From positions 248,001-312,000 of the forward strand of contig NZ_FQVO01000002.1 of NCBI RefSeq assembly GCF_900129385.1: 64,000 nt of DNA, written 5' to 3'. Source of the DNA: Chryseobacterium takakiae (lineage in GTDB: Bacteria; Bacteroidota; Bacteroidia; Flavobacteriales; Weeksellaceae). The notes beneath the pieces were generated by a model, which saw only the letters and a program-made list of their open reading frames with translations, was not told where the DNA came from and ran no database searches. Positions within the stretch are counted from its first letter, which is position 1, and each line of letters starts with the position of its first letter. The position numbers were made by a program, and so were the translations under genes. This document shows positions 34,483 through 44,147 of this stretch, one piece after another.

Positions 34483-37470
34483 ATGAAGAAATTAACTACG
34501 AGTGTTTTAGCTGTAGTTCTTACATCGTCGTTTGCGATGTTGAGTGCTCAGGATTCTTTAAAAACTCAGGATATTCGTGAAGTTGTTGTTACAGGAGCTT
34601 TAGGTTTGAAAAAAAGACAAGATGCAATTACTTCTACCAATCAGGTGGTAAATAATGCTGAAATTACGCAGGCTAATAACCCTAACGCTGTTCAGTCTTT
34701 AGCAGGTAAGGTTTCCGGTTTACAAATTAACACCACAAATAATTCAGTAAACTCCTCTACGAGAGTAGTCTTGAGAGGCCCAAGATCCATTTCCGGAAAC
34801 AATCAGGCGTTGGTTGTTATTGACGGGGTAATCTCTACATTAGACATTCTACAAAATATACCGCCTGAAATTATTGATAACATGAACATTATCAAAGGAA
34901 TGCAGGGAGCTGCGTTATATGGTGAAAGAGGAAGTAACGGGGTTATTGTAGTGACAACCAAAAGAGGAACCAAATCTGAGAAATTACAGTTTAATCTTAC
35001 CAGTTCCATAGACTTTTCAAGTGTTTTCAAACTGCCGATCAGACAAAAAATTTATGGGCAGGGATATCCAGGCGATACTTTTGATACTACGGATTATGGC
35101 GGTGCCAACTGGACGCCTTATGAAAATACAAACTGGGGACCATCTTATTCAACTGTTTTAGGAGGACAATCATTACTTGTAGGGATGCCTCAGGCTGACA
35201 ATTCCTGGTTTAGAGAAACATTTGATTATAAAAAAGACGGAATATCTAAATTCTTTAAAACTGGAGTTTTAATTCAAAACGGATTGTCTGTAACAGCAGG
35301 CGGATCAGATTCTTATGTTTTCTTGTCTGTAAACAGAGCTGAAAATGATTTCGTTGTTGATAGAGATAATCTGAAAAGAAATAATTTTATCTTTAAAGCA
35401 GGAAAGCAATTAGGTAAATTCAGAATTGACGGGAACGTAAATTATCTGGACAGAAGAATATCCAACACAAATTCTAACCTGTATGGCCAGTTGCTTCAGA
35501 CTCCTACGAATGTTGATATAAGACAATTCAGAAACTCACTTCCGGATGCCAGTTACAGTATTTATACTGTTAACCCTTACTGGACTATTGATAATGACAG
35601 AACTGATGTTAAAGACAGAACCTTTACAGGATTGATCAATATGGAGTATAAATTGAATGACCATATCTCATTTACGTATTCCGGAACAGCAGTTTCAGGA
35701 TCAAGTGTTGAGGAAAGTCATTTGAATGCTTTTGCTTTCGACAGAGTATATGATGGTACAAATACTCCTATTGACGGGACTTCGCCTGTGGATTACGGAC
35801 TTGATCCTATTGTATCCAATTATTATAAAACCGTTGCTTCAAGCTTCAGATATTATGGCGACTTAATGGCGAATTTTGATTATAGTCTAACGGATGATCT
35901 TGGTTTGAAATTCAACGTAGGACACAATATTCAGGATGCTTCAAGCTCTACAACACAGGTTGGTGGTGAAAACTTGAAAATTCCGGGATGGTATCATATT
36001 AATAACGTATTGCAGCCTGATCAGTTTTATAATCTTAACAATAATAATACAAGGCAAAGATCTTTTGCATGGTTTGCCAATTTAGATCTGGATTATAAAG
36101 ATTTCCTATTTTTCAACTCTACATTCAGATATGAAAAAAGTTCTTTAACCAGTGTAAACCCGGTAACTGTTGAAGGTGTTCAGCTGCCATTCAGTAACAA
36201 AGGTTATCCGTATTATTCATTCGGAGCTTCATTTGTTCCTACCAAAGCCTTTGCAAGTATTAAAGGAGATGTGCTTAATTATGCGAAAGTAAGTGTAAAC
36301 TACAGTAGAGTAGGGAACAGTTCTACAATTAGTCTATATGGCTTAGATAGAGTGGGAGCATTTCCCGTAGGATATCCGTTTGGTTCGCTTTCATCTTATT
36401 TGCCTACAACTACAATTTTTGCACAGGATATTGAACCGGAATTCTATTATTCAAAAGAAGCATCTTTACAGTTAGGGTTCTTCAGAGACAGAATTACGTT
36501 AGATGCATCTGTATTCAGAAATGATAACAAAAACTTTATTACAACGATTACTACTTCTTCTGCTTCTGGTATTACCAATTTCCAGGATAATATCGGAAAC
36601 AGCAGAAACCAGGGATATGAAATAGATCTTGGCTTCACTCCGTTTAAAACCAAAGATTTTGAATGGAAAGTGAGAGGGTCATATTCAACATATGATACGG
36701 AAATCCTATCATTAGCAGATGGTGCAGATGAAGTAGCTTTGTATAATTCTACTACTACCAATGTTGGGATATTTGCTGTTAAAGGTGAAAACTTTCCGGT
36801 AATTAAAGGAACAAGATATCAGAGAGATCCTAATGGAAATATCATCGTAAATGCAAACGGAAATCCTTTGTCTACAACAAATTTTGAAGTTCTTGGGAAA
36901 GTAAATCCGGATTATATCTTAGGATTTAATACCTCATTCAAATTCAAAGGAATTACTTTGAGCGCAACTGCAGATTACAGAACAGGAAACAGTTTTGTAT
37001 CACTGGCGAAAACAAGTTTAGGTACTACGGGTTCATTAGAGAAAACTGCTGATTTTGACAGGTCTCAGGGATACGTAATTCCAAATTCCGTACAGTTGGT
37101 AAACGGGCAATATGTTGCCAATACTACGCCGGTAGGAAATGATCCAAGTTACTTCGGAGTAATGAACTATTTTACCACAGCTGCTTACACATCTGTAGGG
37201 GAAGAATTCGTAGTAGATGGTACTGCTTTAAAAGTAAGAGAAATTGCGCTAAGCTATGATTTACCAAAATCAATTTTACAAAATACTTTCGTAAATTCTT
37301 TAACTATAGGTGTTTACGCAAGAAATCCATTCTTTATTTATGCTAAAGATAACAGAAACTTTAACGATCCGGAAACGGCCAATACTACAGGTAATGCTGC
37401 TGGGGTTGCTGTTACAGGTCAATATCCAAGCATGAGAACTTTTGGTTTCAACTTTAATGTAACTTTTTAA
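34483..37470 (+). CDS. SusC-like TonB-dependent receptor 1
   Basis: The 995-residue outer-membrane protein starts at ATG 34483 (MKKLTTSVLAVVLTSSFAM, signal peptide). After a short TonB-box-like DIREVVVTGAL segment come the plug (RDP... NMNIIKGMQGAALYGERGSNGVIVV, the SusC hallmark) and a 22-strand barrel ending in an aromatic (FNFNVTF). Unlike many SusC proteins it has no N-terminal carboxypeptidase-like domain. It imports an unknown nutrient with its SusD partner 9 bp downstream. A promoter-like CATATTTG lies at 34445-34452. Confidence 0.92.
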   Translation: MKKLTTSVLAVVLTSSFAMLSAQDSLKTQDIREVVVTGALGLKKRQDAITSTNQVVNNAEITQANNPNAVQSLAGKVSGLQINTTNNSVNSSTRVVLRGPRSISGNNQALVVIDGVISTLDILQNIPPEIIDNMNIIKGMQGAALYGERGSNGVIVVTTKRGTKSEKLQFNLTSSIDFSSVFKLPIRQKIYGQGYPGDTFDTTDYGGANWTPYENTNWGPSYSTVLGGQSLLVGMPQADNSWFRETFDYKKDGISKFFKTGVLIQNGLSVTAGGSDSYVFLSVNRAENDFVVDRDNLKRNNFIFKAGKQLGKFRIDGNVNYLDRRISNTNSNLYGQLLQTPTNVDIRQFRNSLPDASYSIYTVNPYWTIDNDRTDVKDRTFTGLINMEYKLNDHISFTYSGTAVSGSSVEESHLNAFAFDRVYDGTNTPIDGTSPVDYGLDPIVSNYYKTVASSFRYYGDLMANFDYSLTDDLGLKFNVGHNIQDASSSTTQVGGENLKIPGWYHINNVLQPDQFYNLNNNNTRQRSFAWFANLDLDYKDFLFFNSTFRYEKSSLTSVNPVTVEGVQLPFSNKGYPYYSFGASFVPTKAFASIKGDVLNYAKVSVNYSRVGNSSTISLYGLDRVGAFPVGYPFGSLSSYLPTTTIFAQDIEPEFYYSKEASLQLGFFRDRITLDASVFRNDNKNFITTITTSSASGITNFQDNIGNSRNQGYEIDLGFTPFKTKDFEWKVRGSYSTYDTEILSLADGADEVALYNSTTTNVGIFAVKGENFPVIKGTRYQRDPNGNIIVNANGNPLSTTNFEVLGKVNPDYILGFNTSFKFKGITLSATADYRTGNSFVSLAKTSLGTTGSLEKTADFDRSQGYVIPNSVQLVNGQYVANTTPVGNDPSYFGVMNYFTTAAYTSVGEEFVVDGTALKVREIALSYDLPKSILQNTFVNSLTIGVYARNPFFIYAKDNRNFNDPETANTTGNAAGVAVTGQYPSMRTFGFNFNVTF

Positions 37471-37479
37471 TAGACAAAA

Positions 37480-39129
37480 ATGAAAAATAATAAATTTTTA
37501 ATAACAATTTTAGCTGCAACTTTAAGCCTAAGTGCTGTATCTTGTAGTAATGAGTATTTGGATGTGAATGACAATCCAAATGCAATTCAGGCAGAAGAAA
37601 TCACTCCGGAACTGATGCTTCCGGGTGCAATTACTACTGCTTACAGAACACAGGCCGGAACAATGATGCAGTTTGGTAATCTTATGATGAACAGCTGGGC
37701 TGGTAACTCATATACAATTGCAGGTCCTTATTCGAGAGAGTTCAGTTTATCCAGTGTGGATAATACTTTTTACAGAGGAATTTGGGAAGGTTTGTATCCC
37801 AGAATTGCCAACTTCGACCAAATGGAGAGGTTTAAGAATTCAAATCATGAGCAGGATTATTATATTGCCATTGCTAAAATTATGAAGGCATATTATATGC
37901 AGTATATTGTTGATCTGTATGGTGATGCTCCTTACAGTGAAGCCTTCCTGGGGCAACAGAACACCACTCCTAAATATGATAATGATACGGATATATATAA
38001 AAGCTTAATATCTAAGCTGGAAGAGGCCAATACATTAATTGATAATGCTCAAAGCTCAACGGATTTTCATCCTTTAGAACCATCTTCTGATGTTGTTTTT
38101 AGTGGTGATATGGATAAGTGGAAAGCACTTTCAAACACCATTAAACTGAGATTATTGATTAGAATGTCTAAAGTAACCGGTGATCTGGCGACGTATAGAA
38201 ATACAAAACTGCAGAGTTTATCCAATGCGACATTCATCGACGAGGAAGTAACGGTTAATCCTGGATATTCTTCAGCAAGTGATGACAAAATGAATCCTTT
38301 TATTTTAAACTGGGCTAGAAATGCTTCAGGCCAACAAGTATCAAATTACGCCGTGGTAGTTGTTTCTGAGCATATGGCTAATTCATTAGAAGGAAATGTC
38401 ATATTAAATGACAGCAATTATAGTAAGTTTACAGGGCTTAAAGATCCAAGAAGGTCAAGATTATTTACCAATGTTGCTTCTGTTGATGCAAGTGGTAATC
38501 CATTTACCGGGTTAAAAGGTGTGCGACAAGGAAACGTTCCCGGTCAGCCTGGAGTACCTGTAAACAATGTGAATACTTCAAAATTAGGTACAGGTAACTT
38601 TTCTGGAGCAACTGCCATTTCGACTTGGGGTGATGTAATTGCAGCTAACAATGCAAGAGGTGGTGTTCTTTTTTCAAGAGCTGAAAGTAATTTGCTACAG
38701 GCAGAGGCAGCATTGAGATGGCCTGCAATTTTTAGTACGATCAACGCATCTGCCAAATTTGCTACAGCTATAACGGCAAACGGTGCCTGGTTGGGAGCTA
38801 ATGCTACACAGGTTTCCAGTTATGTCACAGCAGCTAATGCGAGACCAGGTTTGGGATGGACTGGTTCGGATACGCAAAAAATTGAAGCTATTATGACCCA
38901 GAAATGGATTGCGTTGACCAATATTAACCCTACTGAAATGTTTATTGAATACAATCGTACAGGTTATCCGTTTACGCCAATGGCTACAACAGCACAGTTT
39001 CCTAATAAACCTTACAGACTGGTGTATCCAAACTCTGAATATGCCGCCAATTCAGCGAATGTTCCAAATATTTCGAGTGCGCAGGTTTTTGTGAAAAATC
39101 AGTTTACTCCTTTCTGGAATCAAAACTAA
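37480..39129 (+). CDS. SusD/RagB-like lipoprotein 1
   Basis: The 549-residue lipoprotein (lipobox SAVSC, Cys22, followed by SNEYLDVNDNPN) has TPR-like helices and the terminal domain usual for SusD-type nutrient-binding lids. It belongs to the SusD_like/RagB class rather than the starch-specific one, because of the NDNPNAIQ start. It pairs with the preceding receptor. The cargo is unknown; no glycosidase, peptidase or regulator gene accompanies it. A terminator follows at 39151. Confidence 0.9.
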   Translation: MKNNKFLITILAATLSLSAVSCSNEYLDVNDNPNAIQAEEITPELMLPGAITTAYRTQAGTMMQFGNLMMNSWAGNSYTIAGPYSREFSLSSVDNTFYRGIWEGLYPRIANFDQMERFKNSNHEQDYYIAIAKIMKAYYMQYIVDLYGDAPYSEAFLGQQNTTPKYDNDTDIYKSLISKLEEANTLIDNAQSSTDFHPLEPSSDVVFSGDMDKWKALSNTIKLRLLIRMSKVTGDLATYRNTKLQSLSNATFIDEEVTVNPGYSSASDDKMNPFILNWARNASGQQVSNYAVVVVSEHMANSLEGNVILNDSNYSKFTGLKDPRRSRLFTNVASVDASGNPFTGLKGVRQGNVPGQPGVPVNNVNTSKLGTGNFSGATAISTWGDVIAANNARGGVLFSRAESNLLQAEAALRWPAIFSTINASAKFATAITANGAWLGANATQVSSYVTAANARPGLGWTGSDTQKIEAIMTQKWIALTNINPTEMFIEYNRTGYPFTPMATTAQFPNKPYRLVYPNSEYAANSANVPNISSAQVFVKNQFTPFWNQN

Positions 39130-39150
39130 ATACGTTTATTTATAAAATTT

Positions 39151-39180
39151 AAAAGCCGCTGTTTACAGTGGCTTTTTTTT
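39151..39180 (+). terminator. Terminator of susC/D pair 1
   Basis: AAAAGCCGCTGTTTACAGTGGC followed by eight T: a textbook terminator. The gap to 39543 holds no gene; it is strongly AT-rich and must include the promoter of the second pair, but no clean TANNTTTG box stands out. Confidence 0.85.
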
Positions 39181-39543
39181 GATTCTAAATGTTAAAATTC
39201 AGAAAATTTATAAAACAATTGATATGCAGTACATTGCATTTCGTATTTTCGTATTTCTGCTATTGGTGATATATTATGTTGTAACCTATTGTTTATCACC
39301 TATTATGGATATTTTTTTTACAATAAATGGATATAGAAAATAACAATTACAAAAAATTGGTATTTATGTAAATTTTATTTCAATGAATTAATTAGTTTTT
39401 GTTAAAAATTAATTAATTAACTAAAATATATAAATAATTAAATGATATTATTCGTATTTTTTTAAAAATCAATAATTTTTGTCTGTTTTCTTTTGCTGTT
39501 TTAAGAAAGTTTTTAAACTTTGTTTAGCAAAATTTAATTAGAT

Positions 39544-42500
39544 ATGAAGAAACTAACAATGGGTGTACTTGCATCCGTACTGTCATCGTCATTTGCTATT
39601 GCACAGGTACAGCAAAAAAATGATACAGTAAGGACGCAAGACATCGAAGGTGTGGTGGTGACCGCATTTGGAATTAAAAGAGAAAAAAAATCTTTGGGTT
39701 ACGCTACTCAGGAAGTCAAAGGTGACGATGTCAACAAAAATCCAACCCCCAATTTTTTAAATAACTTATCTGGACAGGTGGCGGGTATGGATATCAAACA
39801 AAGTACCAACTTTGGAGGTTCCATTAATGTGGTTTTAAGAGGTTTTAAATCTTTTTCAGGAACCAACCAGCCGCTGTTTGTTGTTGACGGTGTTCCGATT
39901 ATCAATAACAACATCAATACATCCAGCCAGACTACCGGCCGATACGGTGTCGATTATGGAAATGCAGCATCGGATATTAACCCGAATGATATAGAAACAA
40001 TCAACGTGCTGAAAGGAGCGGCAGCAGCAGCGCTCTATGGCTCACGGGCAGCAAACGGAGCGATTATCATTACCACCAAAAAAGGTAAGAAAAATCAAAA
40101 GGGAATTGGCGTAGAATATTCAAGCTCTATTACCATTTCTTCCATTGATAAAAAAACTTTCCCGGAATACCAGACTGAATACGGACAAGGATATTTTGGA
40201 GAGGATGAATGGGGGAGTTATAACGGAGGACTGCTTGCAGGGTTTGGCAGTGATGCATCTTACGGACCAAAATATGATCCCAATCTGTTAGTATATCAAT
40301 ATGATTCATTCATTCCGGGTTCTCCTAACTATGGAAAAGCAACACCGTGGACGATGGCTAAAAACGGTCCGATCACTTTCTTTAAAAACGGTACGAACTT
40401 TACAAACAGTGTTTCCTTGAGCGGGGCAAACGATGTATCAACTTACAGAATCAACTACACCAATCTTGATGCTACAGATATACTGCCAAACAGTTCATTA
40501 ATAAAAAATAGTTTCGGAGGTAATGCATCGTATAAAATCACAGATAAGTTAACGGCTTCATTGTACGCCAACTATATTACACAGAGAACAAAAGGTAGAA
40601 ATGATACCGGGTATAACGGGAACGTAATGAGTGGTTTCAGACAATGGTGGCCTACCAATGTTGATATTAAACAGCAGCAGGATTTATACAATATTGCAGA
40701 GCAAAACTATACATGGAATATTACCAGTCCTACTAATCTTGCACCTCAATACTGGGACAATCTTTATTTCCAACGGTATAAAAATTATCAGACTGATAAC
40801 AGAGATCGATTCAGCGGAAATGTTTCTTTAAGCTATGATGTATCTGATGAACTAAACTTTTTAGTAAGATTAAGCAATGATAGCTATAGCATGACTACGG
40901 AGGAAAGAAAATCTAACGGTTCTGTACCGAATATTTTCGGACTTAACATTAATACGGCACAGCCTTCCGGGTATAATTTAGGAAATTACAGATTTTCAGA
41001 AAGAAATTATGATTTCATCGGAACGTATAAAAAAGATCTTACCGAGGATATTAACCTCAATGGAGTTTTAGGTGCAAATATCCGCTATAATGCAGCATAT
41101 TCAGATATACATTCTACCGTAGGAGGATTAAGCGTGCCAAATTACTTTGATATCTCAAATTCAAAAGAAAGACCGCTTAATCAAACCAGCGATACAAGTA
41201 AGCAGGTGGTAGGAGTATTTGCACAGGCGAGTTTAGGTTTTAAAAATACGTATTATGTGGAAGGAACCATAAGAAGAGATCAGACAACTGCATTGTCAAA
41301 AGGCAATAATGTGTACTGGTATCCATCCGTTTCAGGAAGTGTGGTTCTTTCAAACTTAATCAAAGCGCCATGGCTTAGTTTTGCAAAAGCTCGTGCCAAC
41401 TATGCTATTGTTGGGAATGATACCGATGCCAATCAGTTAATAGATACTTATTTAGCAGGCTCACCTTTCGGAAGCCAGCCTATCTATCAGTTTAACGGGG
41501 TGTTGAAAAATCCGGATCTGGTAGCAGAAAAGCTAAAGAGTATGGAATTTGGGCTTGAGACCTCATTCCTGAAAAACAGGATCGGATTCGATGCAACCTG
41601 GTATAAAAATGACTCTGAAAATCTGATTTCCAATGTGCTTGTTTCCTATGCTTCCGGAACGACATTACAGAAACAGAATATCGGGAATCTAAGAACTGAA
41701 GCTTTCGAGCTTTCATTGCGAGTAACGCCCATCAAATCTCAGGATTTCTCATGGAATTTGGTTGCAAACTGGTCAAACCCGAAAACGACGGTGACAGAAT
41801 TGAAAAACGGAGTGGATAATCTGGCATTGCAGACCAATACTTCACAAGGGGGAGTTACCCTGAATGCGCCTCTGGGAGGATTATATGGAACGATCTACGG
41901 TTCTGATTTCATCTATGCTCCGGACGGACAAAGAGTGATTGATCCTGATACCGGTGCCTACCTGAAAACAACCACTACCAATAATGATTTGGGAAGTTAC
42001 CAGGCAAAATGGTTCGGTGGATTAAGAAATACATTTAACTACAAAAATCTTTCTTTAAGCTTCCTGATTGATGTGAAAGAAGGGGGTAACGTATTTTCGC
42101 TAGATCAGTCTTACGGATATGGAACAGGTTTGTATCCAGATTCAGTGGGGCTGAATGATTTGGGAAATCCTGTAAGAAATACATTGGCCAATGGTGGAGG
42201 TGTAATCTTGGCAGGAGTTATTCCGGATCCTAATAATCCCGGACAGTATATTGCGAATAATGTAAGATTAGATAAGTCGTTATCAAGCCAGGTTTTGAAT
42301 ACAGATCCTCCGGCAGCAGCATTTGTGTATGATGCAAGTTATGTAAAGCTTAGAGAAGCATCCATCACTTACAATTTATCAAAAGAAGCGTTAGGTTCTA
42401 AATTTATACAGGGAATGTCATTCAGTATCATAGGAAGTAATCTTTGGATTATCCATAAGAATTTACCGTATGCTGATCCGGAAGCGGGATTGTCTTCAGG

Positions 42501-42576
42501 TAACCTTCAGGGATATCAGTCCGGAGTTATGCCTACCACAAGAAACTTCTCATTCAATGTAAAAATCAATTTCTAA
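39544..42576 (+). CDS. SusC-like TonB-dependent receptor 2
   Basis: The 1010-residue paralogue of the first receptor has a signal peptide (MKKLTMGVLASVLSSSFAIAQ), a DIEGVVVTAFGIKREKK segment, the plug with INVLKGAAAAALYGSRAANGA, and a barrel ending FSFNVKINF. As in the first, there is no N-terminal CarboxypepD-like domain. The two receptors share the start of the chain but differ clearly in the loops, so the cargoes probably differ. It is followed 11 bp later by its SusD partner. Confidence 0.92.
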   Translation: MKKLTMGVLASVLSSSFAIAQVQQKNDTVRTQDIEGVVVTAFGIKREKKSLGYATQEVKGDDVNKNPTPNFLNNLSGQVAGMDIKQSTNFGGSINVVLRGFKSFSGTNQPLFVVDGVPIINNNINTSSQTTGRYGVDYGNAASDINPNDIETINVLKGAAAAALYGSRAANGAIIITTKKGKKNQKGIGVEYSSSITISSIDKKTFPEYQTEYGQGYFGEDEWGSYNGGLLAGFGSDASYGPKYDPNLLVYQYDSFIPGSPNYGKATPWTMAKNGPITFFKNGTNFTNSVSLSGANDVSTYRINYTNLDATDILPNSSLIKNSFGGNASYKITDKLTASLYANYITQRTKGRNDTGYNGNVMSGFRQWWPTNVDIKQQQDLYNIAEQNYTWNITSPTNLAPQYWDNLYFQRYKNYQTDNRDRFSGNVSLSYDVSDELNFLVRLSNDSYSMTTEERKSNGSVPNIFGLNINTAQPSGYNLGNYRFSERNYDFIGTYKKDLTEDINLNGVLGANIRYNAAYSDIHSTVGGLSVPNYFDISNSKERPLNQTSDTSKQVVGVFAQASLGFKNTYYVEGTIRRDQTTALSKGNNVYWYPSVSGSVVLSNLIKAPWLSFAKARANYAIVGNDTDANQLIDTYLAGSPFGSQPIYQFNGVLKNPDLVAEKLKSMEFGLETSFLKNRIGFDATWYKNDSENLISNVLVSYASGTTLQKQNIGNLRTEAFELSLRVTPIKSQDFSWNLVANWSNPKTTVTELKNGVDNLALQTNTSQGGVTLNAPLGGLYGTIYGSDFIYAPDGQRVIDPDTGAYLKTTTTNNDLGSYQAKWFGGLRNTFNYKNLSLSFLIDVKEGGNVFSLDQSYGYGTGLYPDSVGLNDLGNPVRNTLANGGGVILAGVIPDPNNPGQYIANNVRLDKSLSSQVLNTDPPAAAFVYDASYVKLREASITYNLSKEALGSKFIQGMSFSIIGSNLWIIHKNLPYADPEAGLSSGNLQGYQSGVMPTTRNFSFNVKINF

Positions 42577-42587
42577 AAAATGAAAAA

Positions 42588-44036
42588 ATGAAAAAAATCA
42601 TCATATCTTTATTATTAGGTACATTATTCATCAGTTGCGAATCTGATGATATAAATTTAGATCCTCACTCTGCATATACTACTATTCCTTCAAGTTTGGT
42701 AACAAATGCCCAGAAAGAGCTGAGTGATTATGTGAACACGCCCAGCGTTAATGAAAATAACTTTAGGCTTACTATGCAATACTGGCAGGAAACAACTTAT
42801 GTGGAAGAAAGCAATTATAACTTCACCAACAGAAATGTTTCCAACCAGATTTACATTGATAATTATGTGAATGTACAAAATAGTTTAGTGCAGGCAAAAA
42901 AATTAATAAATGACTATCAGCCTGTACCCGCTGAGGCTCTTACATGGCCTACAACTAAAAAAAATCAGCTGGCCATTATAGATATTCTACAGGTATATAG
43001 TTACCAGTTGTTAGTAGATACATTTGGAAATATTCCTTATTCTCAGGCAAATCAGCTGGGTTCAAATGTCGCTCCCGTGTATGACGACGGAGCAGGAGTT
43101 TATGCTAATTTAATATCAAGACTTCAGCAGGATATAGCAAATCTTGATGTTACCGGAGGATTAGATTCGGAATCGGATAGTTTTTCTTCAGCAGATATTT
43201 ATTATTCAGGAAATCTTGCAGCCTGGGAAAAGTTCGGTAATTCACTTCTGCTTAAATTAGGAATAGGTATTGCAGACGCAAATCCTACACTTGCTCAGCA
43301 AACAGCCACTACGGCTATTAACAACGGAGTTATGACTTCTTCTGCAGACAATTGTTTACTGCAATATCTTAGCGGATCACCCAATTATAGTCCGATTTAC
43401 GAAAATGTAAAAGCAAATAACAGAAATGATTTCGTTGGCGGTAAAACATTGGTTGATTATATGAATACCAATAGCGATGCAAGAATAGCGAAATACTTTA
43501 AACCTGTAGGTTCTACAGGCAATTATATCGGACAGGCAATTGGTCTTCCTGCCTCATTTGCGAACTTTTCAGCTCCTGGAGATTTTGCTTATACTCCTAC
43601 AACGCCGGGAATCCTTATGAGTTATACGGAAGTAGCATTCTATCTGGCAGAAGCCAGTGCACGCTGGGGTATCGGAGGAAGTGCTGCAACCAATTATGCT
43701 AATGCGATTACTTCATCCTTTACAGATTGGGGGGTAACATCAAGTGCGGCAGCTTACCTTGCAGCCCACCCTTATAATTCTTCAAACTGGAAGCAATCTA
43801 TCGGAGAGCAGGCCTGGGTAGCTATGTATAATCAGCCTCTGGTTTCCTGGAATACATGGAGAAGACTTGATTTTCCTGCTCTTCAGCCAGCCGCAGCAGC
43901 AACAATCAGCAGTGTCCCTTTACGTATGACCTATCCGGCTAGTGAATACCAGACCAACGGTGGCAATGTAAGCGCGGCAGCTTCAGCCATCGGTGGAGAT
44001 TTACTAACCACTAAAGTCTTCTGGGACAAGTTTTAA
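42588..44036 (+). CDS. SusD/RagB-like lipoprotein 2
   Basis: The 482-residue lipoprotein (lipobox LFISC, Cys17) is mostly helical and has the SusD-type segments IVDIL-like, YQLLVDTFGNIPYSQA and AAWEKFGNSLLLKLGI. It belongs to the same SusD_like class as the first. It forms the lid of receptor 2. A strong terminator lies at 44070-44092. No other genes of the locus are visible. Confidence 0.88.
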   Translation: MKKIIISLLLGTLFISCESDDINLDPHSAYTTIPSSLVTNAQKELSDYVNTPSVNENNFRLTMQYWQETTYVEESNYNFTNRNVSNQIYIDNYVNVQNSLVQAKKLINDYQPVPAEALTWPTTKKNQLAIIDILQVYSYQLLVDTFGNIPYSQANQLGSNVAPVYDDGAGVYANLISRLQQDIANLDVTGGLDSESDSFSSADIYYSGNLAAWEKFGNSLLLKLGIGIADANPTLAQQTATTAINNGVMTSSADNCLLQYLSGSPNYSPIYENVKANNRNDFVGGKTLVDYMNTNSDARIAKYFKPVGSTGNYIGQAIGLPASFANFSAPGDFAYTPTTPGILMSYTEVAFYLAEASARWGIGGSAATNYANAITSSFTDWGVTSSAAAYLAAHPYNSSNWKQSIGEQAWVAMYNQPLVSWNTWRRLDFPALQPAAAATISSVPLRMTYPASEYQTNGGNVSAAASAIGGDLLTTKVFWDKF

Positions 44037-44069
44037 TTGTAAGCACATTAGTTAACATTCATATTTAAT

Positions 44070-44092
44070 CCGCCTTTCGGGGCGGTTTTTTT
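44070..44092 (+). terminator. Terminator of susC/D pair 2
   Basis: CCGCC TTTCGG GGCGG followed by seven T. Confidence 0.88.
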
Positions 44093-44147
44093 ATTTCGTA
44101 TATTTGCATTTGAGAATAAGAACGACAGGTTTTTTAAATAACAGATA

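Noticed and set aside
39181..39543. Gene between the susC/D pairs
   Set aside because: Strongly AT-rich, many stops in all frames and no coding pattern.
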